Below are positions 1-9,154 of a DNA stretch of 64,000 nucleotides, piece after piece (position 1 is the stretch's first letter; each line of letters begins with the position of its first letter). The stretch is from assembly GCA_016350165.1 (NCBI GenBank), contig CP066225.1, forward strand, positions 3,968,001 to 4,032,000, given 5' to 3'. The notes beneath the pieces are model-generated. The model did not search any database, was not told the DNA's origin, and worked only from the letters and a program-made list of their open reading frames with translations. Source of the DNA: Planctomycetota bacterium. Its GTDB lineage: Bacteria; Planctomycetota; Phycisphaerae; Phycisphaerales; Phycisphaeraceae. The position numbers were made by a program, and so were the translations under genes.

Positions 1-257
1 TCTGTTTCCAAGGCTTCGACGTTATCCTCTCACCCGCCGCCACCAGCGAAGCCCCCCTCATTACCGATTACCCAAACTACGCCTCCGAATACCAGGACGC
101 CTCCTCCCTCCTTCACCTCCCCGCCATCACGCTCCCCATCTTCCAAGGCCCCAACAACCTCCCCGTCGGCCTCCAGATCCTCTCACAACAATACAACGAC
201 CAAACCCTCATCCGCTGCAGCCTTTGGCTAAACAACTTCTTCAACCCCACCCAATAA
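1..257 (+). CDS. Amidase signature family enzyme, C-terminal fragment
   Basis: This is the last 84 codons of a gene that begins before the window; the reading frame starts at base 3. The visible residues include DVILSPA, then LPAITLPIFQG and LPVGLQILS. This order is typical of the C-terminal part of amidase signature enzymes such as GatA and related amidases, which hydrolyse amides with a Ser-Ser-Lys triad. The triad lies in the missing N-terminal part, so GatA (aminoacyl-tRNA amidotransferase subunit A) cannot be separated from a stand-alone amidase. The next gene runs on the opposite strand, so the two converge. Confidence 0.7.
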   Translation, partial: CFQGFDVILSPAATSEAPLITDYPNYASEYQDASSLLHLPAITLPIFQGPNNLPVGLQILSQQYNDQTLIRCSLWLNNFFNPTQ

Positions 258-276
258 CGATAAACCGCCGCCCAAT

Positions 277-528
277 CTACTTCTCGACTTGTTTGCATCG
301 CGATAGGACAAGTCTTTTATATAGCATGGCCACGAATCCCGGTGAAAGTATTACAAGACCAAACCATATCATCACCCAAATTGACATCTCAATGATCGGA
401 TAAAGCTCATCCGATATCCAAGAAACAACAATACCACCCAAAATGAAAATACCAATCAGAATCAGCAGGACAGTAAAGATTACTCGTATCAGTAGACCAA
501 TTTTAGTCGATCGTTTTAGTTCACACAT
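277..528 (-). CDS. Small two-helix membrane protein, unknown function
   Basis: An 83-residue protein that I do not recognise. It has a short charged N-terminus (about 1-10), a hydrophobic segment at about 11-36 (rich in I, L, V and G), a short acidic loop (SDELYP), a second hydrophobic segment at about 45-68, and a basic C-terminus (YKRLVLSRCK). This is consistent with an inner-membrane protein of two transmembrane helices with basic ends in the cytoplasm. It converges with the amidase gene and is separated from upstream tyrS by a terminator, so it probably has its own promoter near 540-600. Confidence 0.5.
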   Translation of the reverse strand: MCELKRSTKIGLLIRVIFTVLLILIGIFILGGIVVSWISDELYPIIEMSIWVMIWFGLVILSPGFVAMLYKRLVLSRCKQVEK

Positions 529-600
529 ACATTGCCCCTTGCAGCATTTCGGTGAAATTCACTTCGTATTGTCCATGATGGGTTTGTTTGTAGTCAACAA

Positions 601-630
601 AAAAACACGCCATTTCTAGCGTGTTTTTTG
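601..630 (-). terminator. Rho-independent terminator of tyrS
   Basis: ACACGC (605-610) pairs with GCGTGT (619-624) around an 8-nt loop. A-tracts on the left give a T-run for the minus strand, and T6 on the right could also serve the plus strand. It lies 60 bases beyond the tyrS stop codon. Confidence 0.75.
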
Positions 631-691
631 AATTATTACTGCAACTATTAGATACCTCGCTTGCGTCAAGCACTAGTCCCTAGCACTAGCA

Positions 692-1969
692 CTATTTCGA
701 ATCAAACCGGTGCATTCTCTTCTTACCAGCACGCAGCAGAATATATCCATCCTTCACATGCTCGTTCGTAACCTTCATCAAAAAGTCACTCACTTTTTCG
801 TCATGCAAACGCACGCCACCGTTCATGATCAGCTTCTTCGCTTCACCCTTCGACTTGGTGAACCCAGCTTTGCAAAGCAGATCACGCACATCCAAACTGC
901 CATCTAACTCATCGTTAGAGAGTTCCGAACTCGGGATCGCATCACCCGTCACATCCACTGCACCACTAAACGCTTTCTTTGCAGATTCAGCCGCAGTGTT
1001 CGCAGCATCCTCACCATGAATCAGCTTCGTCACTTCAAACGCCAAACGTTCCTTCGCAGGATTAAGCTTCACGCCTTCGCAATCCGTCAAAGCATTCACT
1101 TCTTTCATATCAACAAACGTGAAGAAGCTCATGAAACGCTTCACATCAGCATCAGCAACGTTACGCCAGAACTGATAGAAGTCGAACACGCTCGTGCGTT
1201 TCTCATCAAGCCAGACATTGCCAGCTTCACTCTTACCAAACTTACCACCATCAGCCTTCGTGATCAGCGGGAACGTCAAACCAAACAGCGATGCATCATT
1301 CATCTTTCTGCCCAGCTCAATACCCATCACGATGTTGCCCCACTGGTCCTGGCCGCCCATCTGCACAGTACAACCTTCAGTCTCATTCAGGTAAGCAAAG
1401 TCATACGCCTGCATGATCATGTACGAAAACTCAAGGTAGCTAATCCCATCACCGTCACCACTCATGCGGCCCTTCACACTCTCCATCGAAAGCATGCGGT
1501 TCACACTCACACGTGAACCCACTTCACGAAGCAGTTCAATCCAGGTCAGATCCTTAATCCAATCCGCATTGTTCACCAGCTTCGCACCGGTAGGCGAATC
1601 ATCAAATCGTACAACCCGGCCAATCTGTTTCGCAATGCACTGAACATTGTGATTCACATCATCAATCGTCAGCATCTGACGCGCTTCTGTTTTACCAGAC
1701 GGGTCACCCACCAGACCAGTCGCACCACCAACCAAAACCAAAGGCCGGTGTCCGCATCGTTGCATATGAGCCAAACCCATGATCGGCACCATAGACCCAA
1801 TATGCAGCGAATCCGCCGTCGGATCAAAACCACAATACGCCGTCACCGGCTTCGACAGAATCTCACGGATATTCTCATCCGTCGTCTGCGCATAAAGCCC
1901 ACGCTCCTTGATTACATCAAACAAGTTACGGGTTTCGGATACGGTCTCTATTGGGGTGTCATTGTTCAT
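692..1969 (-). CDS. tyrS: Tyrosyl-tRNA synthetase
   Basis: Charges tRNA(Tyr) with tyrosine in the cytoplasm. The 425-residue length matches bacterial TyrS (class Ic). Near residue 50 is CGFDPTADSLHIGS, which holds the HIGH-type ATP-binding motif. Around residue 240 the KMSKS-equivalent KFGKS is visible. MGGQDQWGN, typical of the tyrosine and tRNA pocket, lies between them. The C-terminal ~70 residues (VRDLLCKAGFTKSKGEAKK) form an S4-like RNA-binding domain. The start has only a weak GGTGA ahead of it, and a TAAAAT box lies 9 nt upstream, so the mRNA may be nearly leaderless. Confidence 0.97.
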   Translation of the reverse strand: MNNDTPIETVSETRNLFDVIKERGLYAQTTDENIREILSKPVTAYCGFDPTADSLHIGSMVPIMGLAHMQRCGHRPLVLVGGATGLVGDPSGKTEARQMLTIDDVNHNVQCIAKQIGRVVRFDDSPTGAKLVNNADWIKDLTWIELLREVGSRVSVNRMLSMESVKGRMSGDGDGISYLEFSYMIMQAYDFAYLNETEGCTVQMGGQDQWGNIVMGIELGRKMNDASLFGLTFPLITKADGGKFGKSEAGNVWLDEKRTSVFDFYQFWRNVADADVKRFMSFFTFVDMKEVNALTDCEGVKLNPAKERLAFEVTKLIHGEDAANTAAESAKKAFSGAVDVTGDAIPSSELSNDELDGSLDVRDLLCKAGFTKSKGEAKKLIMNGGVRLHDEKVSDFLMKVTNEHVKDGYILLRAGKKRMHRFDSK

Positions 1970-1978
1970 AGTTCACCC

Positions 1979-1984
1979 ATTTTA
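1979..1984 (-). promoter_or_regulatory. Probable -10 box of tyrS
   Basis: TAAAAT on the minus strand ends 9 nt before the tyrS ATG. A TTCGCT 17 bases further upstream is a weak -35 candidate. The distance implies transcription starting at or very close to the start codon. Confidence 0.45.
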
Positions 1985-2214
1985 GCGTCATTCCCACATC
2001 GAGCGAATCCACCTGCTTCTCTCCATCAATCCTCCACCATTCATCCCCCACATCTCACCACGATCATTTGCCTTTCTCACCCAAAAACTTGGCAATACTG
2101 ACCATTTTCTCCAGACCCCCATCCCTCAAACTCCGCGTCTGATACATTATTTACATCTCATTCATCGCACACCAACCTCACCCAACTACACCTCACCAAT
2201 AACCGGAGTAGATC

Positions 2215-3531
2215 ATGGACCGTTACACCATCTCCCAAATCCTCCAGCCGATCATCGATCAAACCCCCATCATCGACCTCCATACCCACACCTTCTCCCC
2301 AGCCTTCGGTGATTCACAAAACGCCAATACCCCCTTAGCCGAAAACGGGGGGGGATTGCTCTGGGGCGTTGATGAACTCGTCACCTACCACTACCTCATC
2401 GCTGAACTCTTCCGCGTCATCTCACCAGACCAACTGACTCCCGATCAGTTCTACAATCTCCCCAAAACCGAACAAGCCGATCTCATCTGGTCCGAACTCT
2501 TCATCAAACGCACACCCATCTCCGAAGCATGTCGAGGCGTCATAACAACGCTCCACAAGTTAGGCCTCGACCCAAACACTTCTACTCTCACACCCATCCG
2601 CAACTGGTTCAAAGAGCAAAACGCCTCCGATTTCGTTGACCGCGTCATGTCCATCGCCAACGTCAACCTCATCGTCATGACCAATGAAGTTTTCGATCCA
2701 CACGAACAACAACTCTGGTTAGCGCAACCTGAAAAACTCAAACAAGACTCACGCTTCCGTGCCGTTCTCCGCGTTGACGCCCTTCTAAACGATTGGCCAT
2801 CCGTTCAAAAATCCCTGCAAAACCTAGGCTATTCCGTCACATCCGAATTCAACCAGTCCTGCATCGATCCAATCAAACAATTCCTCACCGACTGGATCGC
2901 ACGCATGGACCCGCTTTACATAGCAACCAGTTTTAGTCCTGACTTTGTCTATCCATCGAATAGTCACGACACTTCCTCACAACCCCACATCCGTGACACC
3001 ATCATCGACCAAGCCCTCATGCCTATCCTCAAAGATCACAATCTCCCATGGGCCCTCATGATCGGCTCAAAGCGTCACATCAACCCAGCACTCAGATCCG
3101 CAGGCGATACCTGTGCCAAAGCCGATGTCCAAACTGTCGCAAACCTTGCCGCCAACTACCCACAAAACAAATTCCTCATCACCATGCTCTCACGGGAAAA
3201 TCAGCACGAACTCTGCGTCGTCGCACGCAAGTTCGGCAACCTGCTCCCCTTCGGCTGCTGGTGGTTCCTCAACAACCCATCCATCATCGAAGAAATGACC
3301 CGTCAGCGCATCGAACTCCTAGGCTCATCCTTCGTTCCGCAACACTCCGATGCCCGCATCCTCGATCAACTCATCTACAAATGGGACCACTCACGCAAAA
3401 TCATTTCAAAGGTTTTACTCGACAAATACACCGATCTCGCCGCCTCGGGTTGGCACATCACCGAATCCCAAATCCAATCCGACGTAAACCGCTTCTTCCA
3501 CCAAAATTTCAAAGATTTCGTCGGTCTATAA
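2215..3531 (+). CDS. uxaC: Glucuronate isomerase family protein
   Basis: A 438-residue member of the UxaC family, metal-dependent TIM-barrel enzymes of the amidohydrolase type that interconvert uronates and keto-uronates (D-glucuronate to D-fructuronate). The metal-binding IIDLHTHTFSPAFG is at residues 19-32, followed by LLWGVDELVTYHYL and an alpha-helical segment with LPKTEQADLIWSELF, as in UxaC. Near the C-terminus WWFLNN and HSDARILDQLIYKWDHSR match the expected active-site region. E. coli UxaC is about 470 residues, so this one is somewhat short and divergent, and substrate identity is uncertain. The start follows CCGGAGTAGATC (GGAG, 6 nt spacing). No other uronate-pathway gene is adjacent. 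Confidence 0.75.
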   Translation: MDRYTISQILQPIIDQTPIIDLHTHTFSPAFGDSQNANTPLAENGGGLLWGVDELVTYHYLIAELFRVISPDQLTPDQFYNLPKTEQADLIWSELFIKRTPISEACRGVITTLHKLGLDPNTSTLTPIRNWFKEQNASDFVDRVMSIANVNLIVMTNEVFDPHEQQLWLAQPEKLKQDSRFRAVLRVDALLNDWPSVQKSLQNLGYSVTSEFNQSCIDPIKQFLTDWIARMDPLYIATSFSPDFVYPSNSHDTSSQPHIRDTIIDQALMPILKDHNLPWALMIGSKRHINPALRSAGDTCAKADVQTVANLAANYPQNKFLITMLSRENQHELCVVARKFGNLLPFGCWWFLNNPSIIEEMTRQRIELLGSSFVPQHSDARILDQLIYKWDHSRKIISKVLLDKYTDLAASGWHITESQIQSDVNRFFHQNFKDFVGL

Positions 3532-3627
3532 AACATCTAACCAACGATTAGTACGACCAACCATTAGCCGGTGAGCTACGATCGGCGCTCATTCCTCACA
3601 TCTCCACACCTCAAATAATCCATCCAT

Positions 3628-4398
3628 TCACTCCGCTAAAAACTGCTCAATCACTTGCCCCAAAATCTCACCTTGCTCATACTGAGCAGCATGCCCAGCC
3701 ATCGGCAAATTGCAGCATTTAACCCCCGGCAAAATTTTCCCAATATCAACCAACAATTCTCGTGGCACCAAAAAGTCTTCATCACCTCTCACAAACAACA
3801 ACTCACTCTCCAAACCCTTGATCCGATCACCCGGATACCCCGCCTCACGCTCATCCAACCACATCGCCACAATGCTTTTCATTAGCCCATCAAAATCAGC
3901 TTCAGGATTCAATTTTTCATACAACTTTACTGACCCCGGAAACTGCTCACGCCAATCATCCGCACTAACCGTTGAATAGATTTCTTTCACCTGACCCACA
4001 GGCACATTCCAATCCGAGCCAATCGTCACCAATTTTTTAACAAGCCCCTTATTCTCAATCGCAAGCCGATACCCCACCGTGCCACCATCACTGAACCCAA
4101 TCACGTCACACGAGCTAATACCCAACGCATCTAACACGCGATTAGCATCTTTCATCAGCCGCTCATAACTAAGTGCCTCAACTCCCAACATCGACATGCC
4201 ATGCCCACGACTGTCAATTCCAACGCACCGATACTTCTTCGCAAACCGCTCGATCACAGGCAAAAAATCTTCAATGCTCCCCAATCCACCATGCAGAAAA
4301 ACCAACGCCTCGCCATCCATCACCCCCGCCTGTTCAACATAAATCCTCGCACCCTCAATTTCAAAATACTCACCACTTTCATGTTTGAATGCTGCCAC
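3628..4398 (-). CDS. Alpha/beta-hydrolase fold protein
   Basis: A 256-residue hydrolase with the standard fold order: oxyanion-hole HGGLG near residue 36, DSRGHGMS near residue 63, nucleophile elbow GFSDGG near residue 100 (Ser between F and D), a late acid in RGDEDFLVP and the catalytic His in MAGHAAQYE. It has no signal peptide, so it is probably cytoplasmic. The substrate cannot be inferred; esterases, lactonases and peptidases share these motifs. The start codon is GTG, supported by GAGGAG six bases upstream. It converges with the isomerase gene, and the dispersed AATGG element lies behind its start. Confidence 0.85.
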   Translation of the reverse strand: MAAFKHESGEYFEIEGARIYVEQAGVMDGEALVFLHGGLGSIEDFLPVIERFAKKYRCVGIDSRGHGMSMLGVEALSYERLMKDANRVLDALGISSCDVIGFSDGGTVGYRLAIENKGLVKKLVTIGSDWNVPVGQVKEIYSTVSADDWREQFPGSVKLYEKLNPEADFDGLMKSIVAMWLDEREAGYPGDRIKGLESELLFVRGDEDFLVPRELLVDIGKILPGVKCCNLPMAGHAAQYEQGEILGQVIEQFLAE

Positions 4399-4495
4399 GA
4401 TGACTCCTCAGTCTAGTTGTTCATGAATCGTCAGGATTCTAAGTCAGAACTATTTTTTGAGCAATATGAAAGTTAGGATTATGTACGGTGAAACT

Positions 4496-4735
4496 TGTGC
4501 GCGCAAAAATAAAAGAACTCAAACAGCAAAACCTCGAAATGCGCGCACGAAACCAAGCAAACTTTCAATAAACAGCCCAAAACTCACCCAAACCATCGCA
4601 TTTCTGATGAAACCCAGCCCGTTATGACTTGTTTGGGCCCATTTCTAACCATTTCTGATTTTCAGCTTCTCGCAACACTCAACTACTGACAAAACAAACA
4701 TTTACAACTTCAAAATGCGGTTTTATGCGCGCAAA
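4496..4735 (-). repeat. Dispersed intergenic element, copy A (inverted relative to B and C)
   Basis: The 568-bp gap between the hydrolase and the first SDR holds no gene. On the minus strand it reads TGCGCGCA (4726-4733, inside an imperfect CGGTTTT/AAAACCG hairpin), then AGAAATGG units (complement at 4640-4656 and 4599-4606), then TGCGCGCA (4540-4547) and GTGCGCGC-type sequence (4497-4505). The two adjacent AATGG units are 10 bp apart. The same combination occurs at 17.9 and 38.0 kb on the other strand. This copy has the fewest units and looks the most decayed. Confidence 0.6.
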
Positions 4736-4966
4736 ACCGAACGCTTAGCTCCCAGCTTTTCTTTTGAATCCATAAACAAGTACATGCCCGTTCACACGCT
4801 CTCCATCACACCAATTAATAAAGGCTTGATAGATTTTTGTACGATTTTTAAATAAAAGACGCCAAGTCTCTTGACTTTGGAAATTGCCAGCCTAAATTAA
4901 AGACATGGTGTCATCAATAGGTGGCTGATTAAACAAATACACAATCAAAGCACTTGGAGTAAGGCT

Positions 4967-5806
4967 ATGAACACGAAAAATCAAAAGACCGTACTGGTCA
5001 CCGGTGCCTCAGCAGGCATCGGAAAGGCAACCGCAAAGCTCTTAAAAGAAAAAGGTTACAACGTCTACGCTTGCGCACGCCGCCTCGAAAAGATGGACGA
5101 TCTCAAGCAGCTCGGCATCCACCCCATCAAAATGGACGTCACCGACAACGCCTCGATGGAGCAGGGCATTGAGCAGATCAACCGTGAAGCAGGCGGCGTC
5201 GACATCCTCATCAACAATGCGGGTTACGGCTCCTACGGCTCAGTTGAAGATGTCCCAATCGACGAAGCTCGTCGTCAATTTGAAGTTAATGTCTTCGGCC
5301 TCGCCCGGTTGTCACAACTCGTTCTCCCACATATGCGTCAGCAAGCCTTTGGTAAAATTGTCAACGTAACTTCAGTAGGAGGCAAGATTTATACCCCAAT
5401 GGGCGGCTGGTATCACGCGACCAAGCATGCCGTCGAAGGTCTGTCTGACTGCATGAGAAACGAAGTGAAACCCTTCGGCATTGACGTCATCATTATGGAA
5501 CCCGGCGCCATCGCCACCGAATGGGCAGGCATCGCAAGTCAAAGCCTATTAAAGACTTCCGGCGATACCGCTTATAAACAGCAGGCCGAGCTTATGGGCA
5601 AAGTACTCGATGCCGCCGAAAGCACCCCCAAAATTTCCAAGCCCATCGTCATCGCTGAGGAAATCTATAAATCAATTTCAGCACGCAAACCCAAAACGCG
5701 CTATGTTGCTGGTCACATGGCCAAGACCGCACTTCGCATGCGTAAGTACTTATCTGACAAGATGTACGATCGCATGTTCCTCATGGCAATCAAGCGTTTC
5801 ATCTAA
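4967..5806 (+). CDS. Short-chain dehydrogenase/reductase (SDR), tandem copy 1
   Basis: A 279-residue classical SDR, a cytoplasmic NAD(P)-dependent oxidoreductase with a Rossmann fold. The cofactor motif TGASAGIG is at about residues 13-20 and the arginines of CARRLEKM suggest NADP preference. NNAGYG is present, and the catalytic Ser-Tyr-Lys appears as TSVGG followed by YHATK. The C-terminal ~80 residues extend past the core fold and end in a basic helix. GGAG lies upstream of the start. It is followed after 37 bases by a close paralogue and then by a TetR gene, suggesting one co-regulated unit. The substrate is unknown; steroid, retinol or short-chain alcohol types are all possible. Confidence 0.9.
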   Translation: MNTKNQKTVLVTGASAGIGKATAKLLKEKGYNVYACARRLEKMDDLKQLGIHPIKMDVTDNASMEQGIEQINREAGGVDILINNAGYGSYGSVEDVPIDEARRQFEVNVFGLARLSQLVLPHMRQQAFGKIVNVTSVGGKIYTPMGGWYHATKHAVEGLSDCMRNEVKPFGIDVIIMEPGAIATEWAGIASQSLLKTSGDTAYKQQAELMGKVLDAAESTPKISKPIVIAEEIYKSISARKPKTRYVAGHMAKTALRMRKYLSDKMYDRMFLMAIKRFI

Positions 5807-5843
5807 ACCACACACGCAAATATCAACACCAGAAAGTGATGCG

Positions 5844-6680
5844 ATGGACAATTCAAATAAAACGGTTTTGGTCACCGGGGCCTCCGCGGGCATCGGCAAA
5901 GCGACCGCAAAATTAATGAAGCAAAAGGGTTACAACGTTTATGGTTGTGCACGCCGCCTTGAGCGAATGGACGATCTCAAGCAAATCGGTGTTCACACCA
6001 TCAGAATGGACCTCACCGATGAGCCATCCATGGAGCAGGGTCTGAATCAGATCATGCAGAATCATGGCGGCATAGACATTCTCGTAAATAATGCTGGCTA
6101 CGGAGCTTGCGGCGCAATTGAAGATGTTGATCTCGATGAAGCACGGCGACAATTCGAAGTCAACGTTTTCGGCCTCGCACGGCTGACACAACTCATTCTT
6201 CCGCACATGCGCGAACAGAAATACGGAAAGATCATCAACATAAGCTCTGTTGGCGGCAAAGGTTATACGCCTATGAACGGTTGGTATCACGCATCAAAGT
6301 TCGCTGTTGAAGGCCTATCCGATTGTTTGCGAAATGAAGTAAAACCCTTCGGCATTGATGTCATCATCATCGAACCTGGTGCGATCAAAACAGAATGGCA
6401 TGGCCTCGCAACTGAAGAAATGCGCAAGATTTCGGGTCACACCGCATACAAAAAAACTGCGATGGCGATCGCAAAACTCTTCGATGATTACGGTTCGAGT
6501 CCCAAATCATCGAAGCCCAAAGTGATTGCAGATGTGATTCTAAAATCTGTTGAATCCAAGAATCCCCAAACACGATATGTGGCTGGTTATATGGGTAAGA
6601 CTGCAATTCGTCTGCGCAGATATATGACGGATAAGATGTATGATTGCATGCTTCGTATGCTGATTAAACGTGCAAGTTGA
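5844..6680 (+). CDS. Short-chain dehydrogenase/reductase (SDR), tandem copy 2
   Basis: A 278-residue paralogue of the preceding gene, co-linear over its whole length (TGASAGIG, CARRLERM, NNAGYG, SSVGG, YHASK, and a basic C-terminus). The frame is open further upstream, but that part overlaps copy 1. The ATG at 5844 gives an N-terminus aligned with copy 1, so it is preferred. The catalytic residues are intact in both copies, so neither is a pseudogene. Codon usage differs: copy 1 favours C-ending codons, copy 2 less so, which argues against very recent duplication. Confidence 0.9.
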   Translation: MDNSNKTVLVTGASAGIGKATAKLMKQKGYNVYGCARRLERMDDLKQIGVHTIRMDLTDEPSMEQGLNQIMQNHGGIDILVNNAGYGACGAIEDVDLDEARRQFEVNVFGLARLTQLILPHMREQKYGKIINISSVGGKGYTPMNGWYHASKFAVEGLSDCLRNEVKPFGIDVIIIEPGAIKTEWHGLATEEMRKISGHTAYKKTAMAIAKLFDDYGSSPKSSKPKVIADVILKSVESKNPQTRYVAGYMGKTAIRLRRYMTDKMYDCMLRMLIKRAS

Positions 6681-6776
6681 ACGATGAAAATGGTGTTGGA
6701 GGTTCTTGTGTCGGGCTGTAATACATGAATGCTGTTGTTTAGATATGATAGTAGTTCAATTATGGAGGTTTGATTC

Positions 6777-7418
6777 GTGACCTGGCAAAGAGCGCGTACA
6801 GATGAACAGATAGAACAGCGCATCAATGAGATTGTTGAGGCGACTGAGCGGTTATTTGAAGATCATGCGTATGATGAGATTACGTTTGTGATGGTTGCGC
6901 GCGAAGCGAAGTTTACACGCTCAAATCTTTATAAGTATTTCAGAACAACAGAGGAAGTACTGTTAGAAATCCTGAAGCGAGATTTGACTAACTGGCGGTT
7001 AGACGTTGAGAAAACGTTTGAAGGGAAGATGCCGCCAGTGAAGGATTTCAGTTTTGAATGGATGGAGGGATTGAAACGCCATCCAAGAGTGATGAGGCTT
7101 TTTGCGATCATGCATACGACGATCGAGAAGAATTCAACACTCGAAAAACTGATTGAATTTAAACAGCATGCAATGGATGAATGGGGGCATGTTGGTGCGG
7201 TGGTTTCGAAGATGTTTAAGTTTCGTGATGAAGCGAGTATATTACAGTTTGTGTATGCACAGCTCGCGTTTGTGATTGGTGCAAGCCCGCTTTGGGAAAT
7301 GACTGAAAATCAGATTAAGGCTATGCGGGCAGTGGGGTTAATGACGGATCATGATGTGATGGAGCGAATGTTTGCGGAGACGATTGCATCGATTTTGCAG
7401 GGGCTAATTGTTGATTAG
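6777..7418 (+). CDS. TetR/AcrR family transcriptional regulator
   Basis: A 213-residue one-component regulator. An N-terminal three-helix DNA-binding domain covers about residues 12-58: helix 1 INEIVEATERLFEDHAYDE, then VMVAREAKFTRSNLYKYFRT, which is the TetR recognition helix with the typical LYKYF core. The rest is a helical ligand-binding and dimer domain without clear similarity. The start is GTG behind TATGGAGGTTTGATTC (GGAGG). It lies about 100 bases behind the SDR pair in the same orientation, so control of the SDR genes is a reasonable inference but no operator was identified. Confidence 0.88.
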   Translation: MTWQRARTDEQIEQRINEIVEATERLFEDHAYDEITFVMVAREAKFTRSNLYKYFRTTEEVLLEILKRDLTNWRLDVEKTFEGKMPPVKDFSFEWMEGLKRHPRVMRLFAIMHTTIEKNSTLEKLIEFKQHAMDEWGHVGAVVSKMFKFRDEASILQFVYAQLAFVIGASPLWEMTENQIKAMRAVGLMTDHDVMERMFAETIASILQGLIVD

Positions 7419-7549
7419 GTTTTTGTGTGATCAGACGGTGGGGTAGGGGCATTTCTGAAATTTGTAATCGAAGTGAAATGAAACTGATTTGAGTACGACT
7501 TATGTATGTCGAGCGGTTATCAATTGAAATTGAGCCTGAGGATATACAT

Positions 7550-9154
7550 ATGAACTTTCTGGTGCGGATTTGCGTTTTAGTCTTGTTTAGTAGTGTGAAT
7601 TGTGTTGCGTATGGGTTAGACGGCAGTTTTATACTGACGGGGCAGGTTGTGAATGAGCAGGGAGAAGGTGTTGGAGGTGTGAAGTTATATCTTGCGACGG
7701 AAGCTAATCCTGTGCGAATTGAACAGGGATTAAAGATTGTTGATTCAGGAAATGGGCAGGGGTTAACGAAAGCGAATGGGCGGTTTGTGATGCAGGGTGT
7801 GGGAGATCGGTGGGGATTGATTGCGATTAAGGAAGGTGGTGGGATTGGTGGACATGAGGGGTGTGCGACTATTGGGAAAGAAGATTTTCTTGCGAATGGT
7901 AAGAAGATTGTGCTTAAGGCTTGGAGTGAGCTTGGGGTGAAGTTTAAGTTGCGAGATGAGATTGGTGCGGATAAGAAAATTGGGATGTCGTGGACGCTAC
8001 GAAGTAAAGTCGGCGAAATGTGGGTGACGGGCGATTTTGAAGGGAAGACTGATGAACATGGTCATTTAAGTTTGGGTAAATGTTTTGCTGGTCAATATAG
8101 TGTGGGTCATTTGAGTAGTGAGAAGGGGTATGGAAAACAGATTGGTCATGGACCTTCGATTATTGTTCGTGTAGATGATGGAGAGAAAAAGGTCGTTGCG
8201 TTGGGTGGTGGCGGCGTGATTGTGCGCGGACGATTACAACTAAATGATGGTTGGCGTAAGGGTTGGGGGCGAAGTGCTTTTTTACGAGTGAGTCGAAAAT
8301 TGCCAAAAGAATTGGATGTGACAAAGCATTTTCCGCTTGATCTGCAGGAATCGATTGGTGAAGAGCGATACTTGAAATTGGAAGTTTGGAAAAATACGAA
8401 AGAAGGAGCTGAATATATAGGGAAATTGGATCATTATGCTGAAACTCAGAGTGATTATATTTCGGTAGCTTTGGGAGATGAGGGTGAGTTTTTGATTGAG
8501 GATTTGCAGCCTGGCACTTATCGATTTTTGGCAAGCGTATATCAGCCTAAGCAAGGTGGGTCTTGTGGTGTGGGAGAATTGATAGGTGTTTATGATGAAG
8601 ACTTTGTTGTTAATGACGGGTCTAATGATGAGATAGACATGGGCGTAGTTGAGTTGAATCCGATTGTGTCGGTGAAGGTTGGAGAGGATGCGCCGTATTT
8701 TGAGCGTAAGGATTTGGATGGTCGTGTTGTGAATATTACTGATTTTAAAGGTAAAAATGTTGGTTTAGTGTTTTGGGGAAGAACGTGCTCGCCGCCGAAT
8801 GAGCAGATGAAAAAGTTGAATAAGGTGTGGGACCGCTTTGGCGTGCGAGAAGATTTTGTGATGGTGGGTATGAACCATGAGCCAGAGTCGCTCGCACTGA
8901 AGGGGTACTTGGAAGAGCATGGTATTGAGTGGTTTCAGCTACGAGATCCGTTTGATCCGAATGTTGGGCCGGGCAGTGATCTGTTTATGGAGTATGGCGT
9001 GACGGCATCGCCTGCGTTTTATCTGATTGGGCCTGATGGGAAGGTCGTGCATAAGAATATTAGTGCGGGGGATGTGATGTATGTGGTTGATCGCTATTTC
9101 AAGAAAGTTGATGCGGGTCAAGAGAAGGACGTTGAGGAAGAAGCTACTCAGTGA
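7550..9154 (+). CDS. Secreted protein with carboxypeptidase-regulatory-like region and C-terminal redoxin domain
   Basis: A 534-residue exported protein. The start at 7550 is chosen because it gives a signal peptide (MNFLVRICVLVLFSSVNC) and has GAGGA nearby; an earlier in-frame ATG at 7502 would bury it. About residues 28-400 are beta-rich with repeated GxV/GxF patterns, resembling carboxypeptidase regulatory-like (Ig-like) modules. The last ~150 residues form a thioredoxin-fold redoxin (VNITDFKGKNVGLVFWG, later ASPAFYLIGPDGKVV). The TlpA-type CxxC is replaced by CSPP, so only one of the two redox cysteines is left. It could be a one-Cys peroxidase-like protein or a non-reducing thiol carrier. 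Confidence 0.7.
   Translation: MNFLVRICVLVLFSSVNCVAYGLDGSFILTGQVVNEQGEGVGGVKLYLATEANPVRIEQGLKIVDSGNGQGLTKANGRFVMQGVGDRWGLIAIKEGGGIGGHEGCATIGKEDFLANGKKIVLKAWSELGVKFKLRDEIGADKKIGMSWTLRSKVGEMWVTGDFEGKTDEHGHLSLGKCFAGQYSVGHLSSEKGYGKQIGHGPSIIVRVDDGEKKVVALGGGGVIVRGRLQLNDGWRKGWGRSAFLRVSRKLPKELDVTKHFPLDLQESIGEERYLKLEVWKNTKEGAEYIGKLDHYAETQSDYISVALGDEGEFLIEDLQPGTYRFLASVYQPKQGGSCGVGELIGVYDEDFVVNDGSNDEIDMGVVELNPIVSVKVGEDAPYFERKDLDGRVVNITDFKGKNVGLVFWGRTCSPPNEQMKKLNKVWDRFGVREDFVMVGMNHEPESLALKGYLEEHGIEWFQLRDPFDPNVGPGSDLFMEYGVTASPAFYLIGPDGKVVHKNISAGDVMYVVDRYFKKVDAGQEKDVEEEATQ

Noticed and set aside
3048-3551. 167-codon frame inside the isomerase gene
   Set aside because: Shadow frame, rich in Arg and His, with no start signal.
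5610-5843. Longer N-terminus for the second SDR
   Set aside because: It overlaps the first SDR in another frame and adds residues absent from the paralogue.
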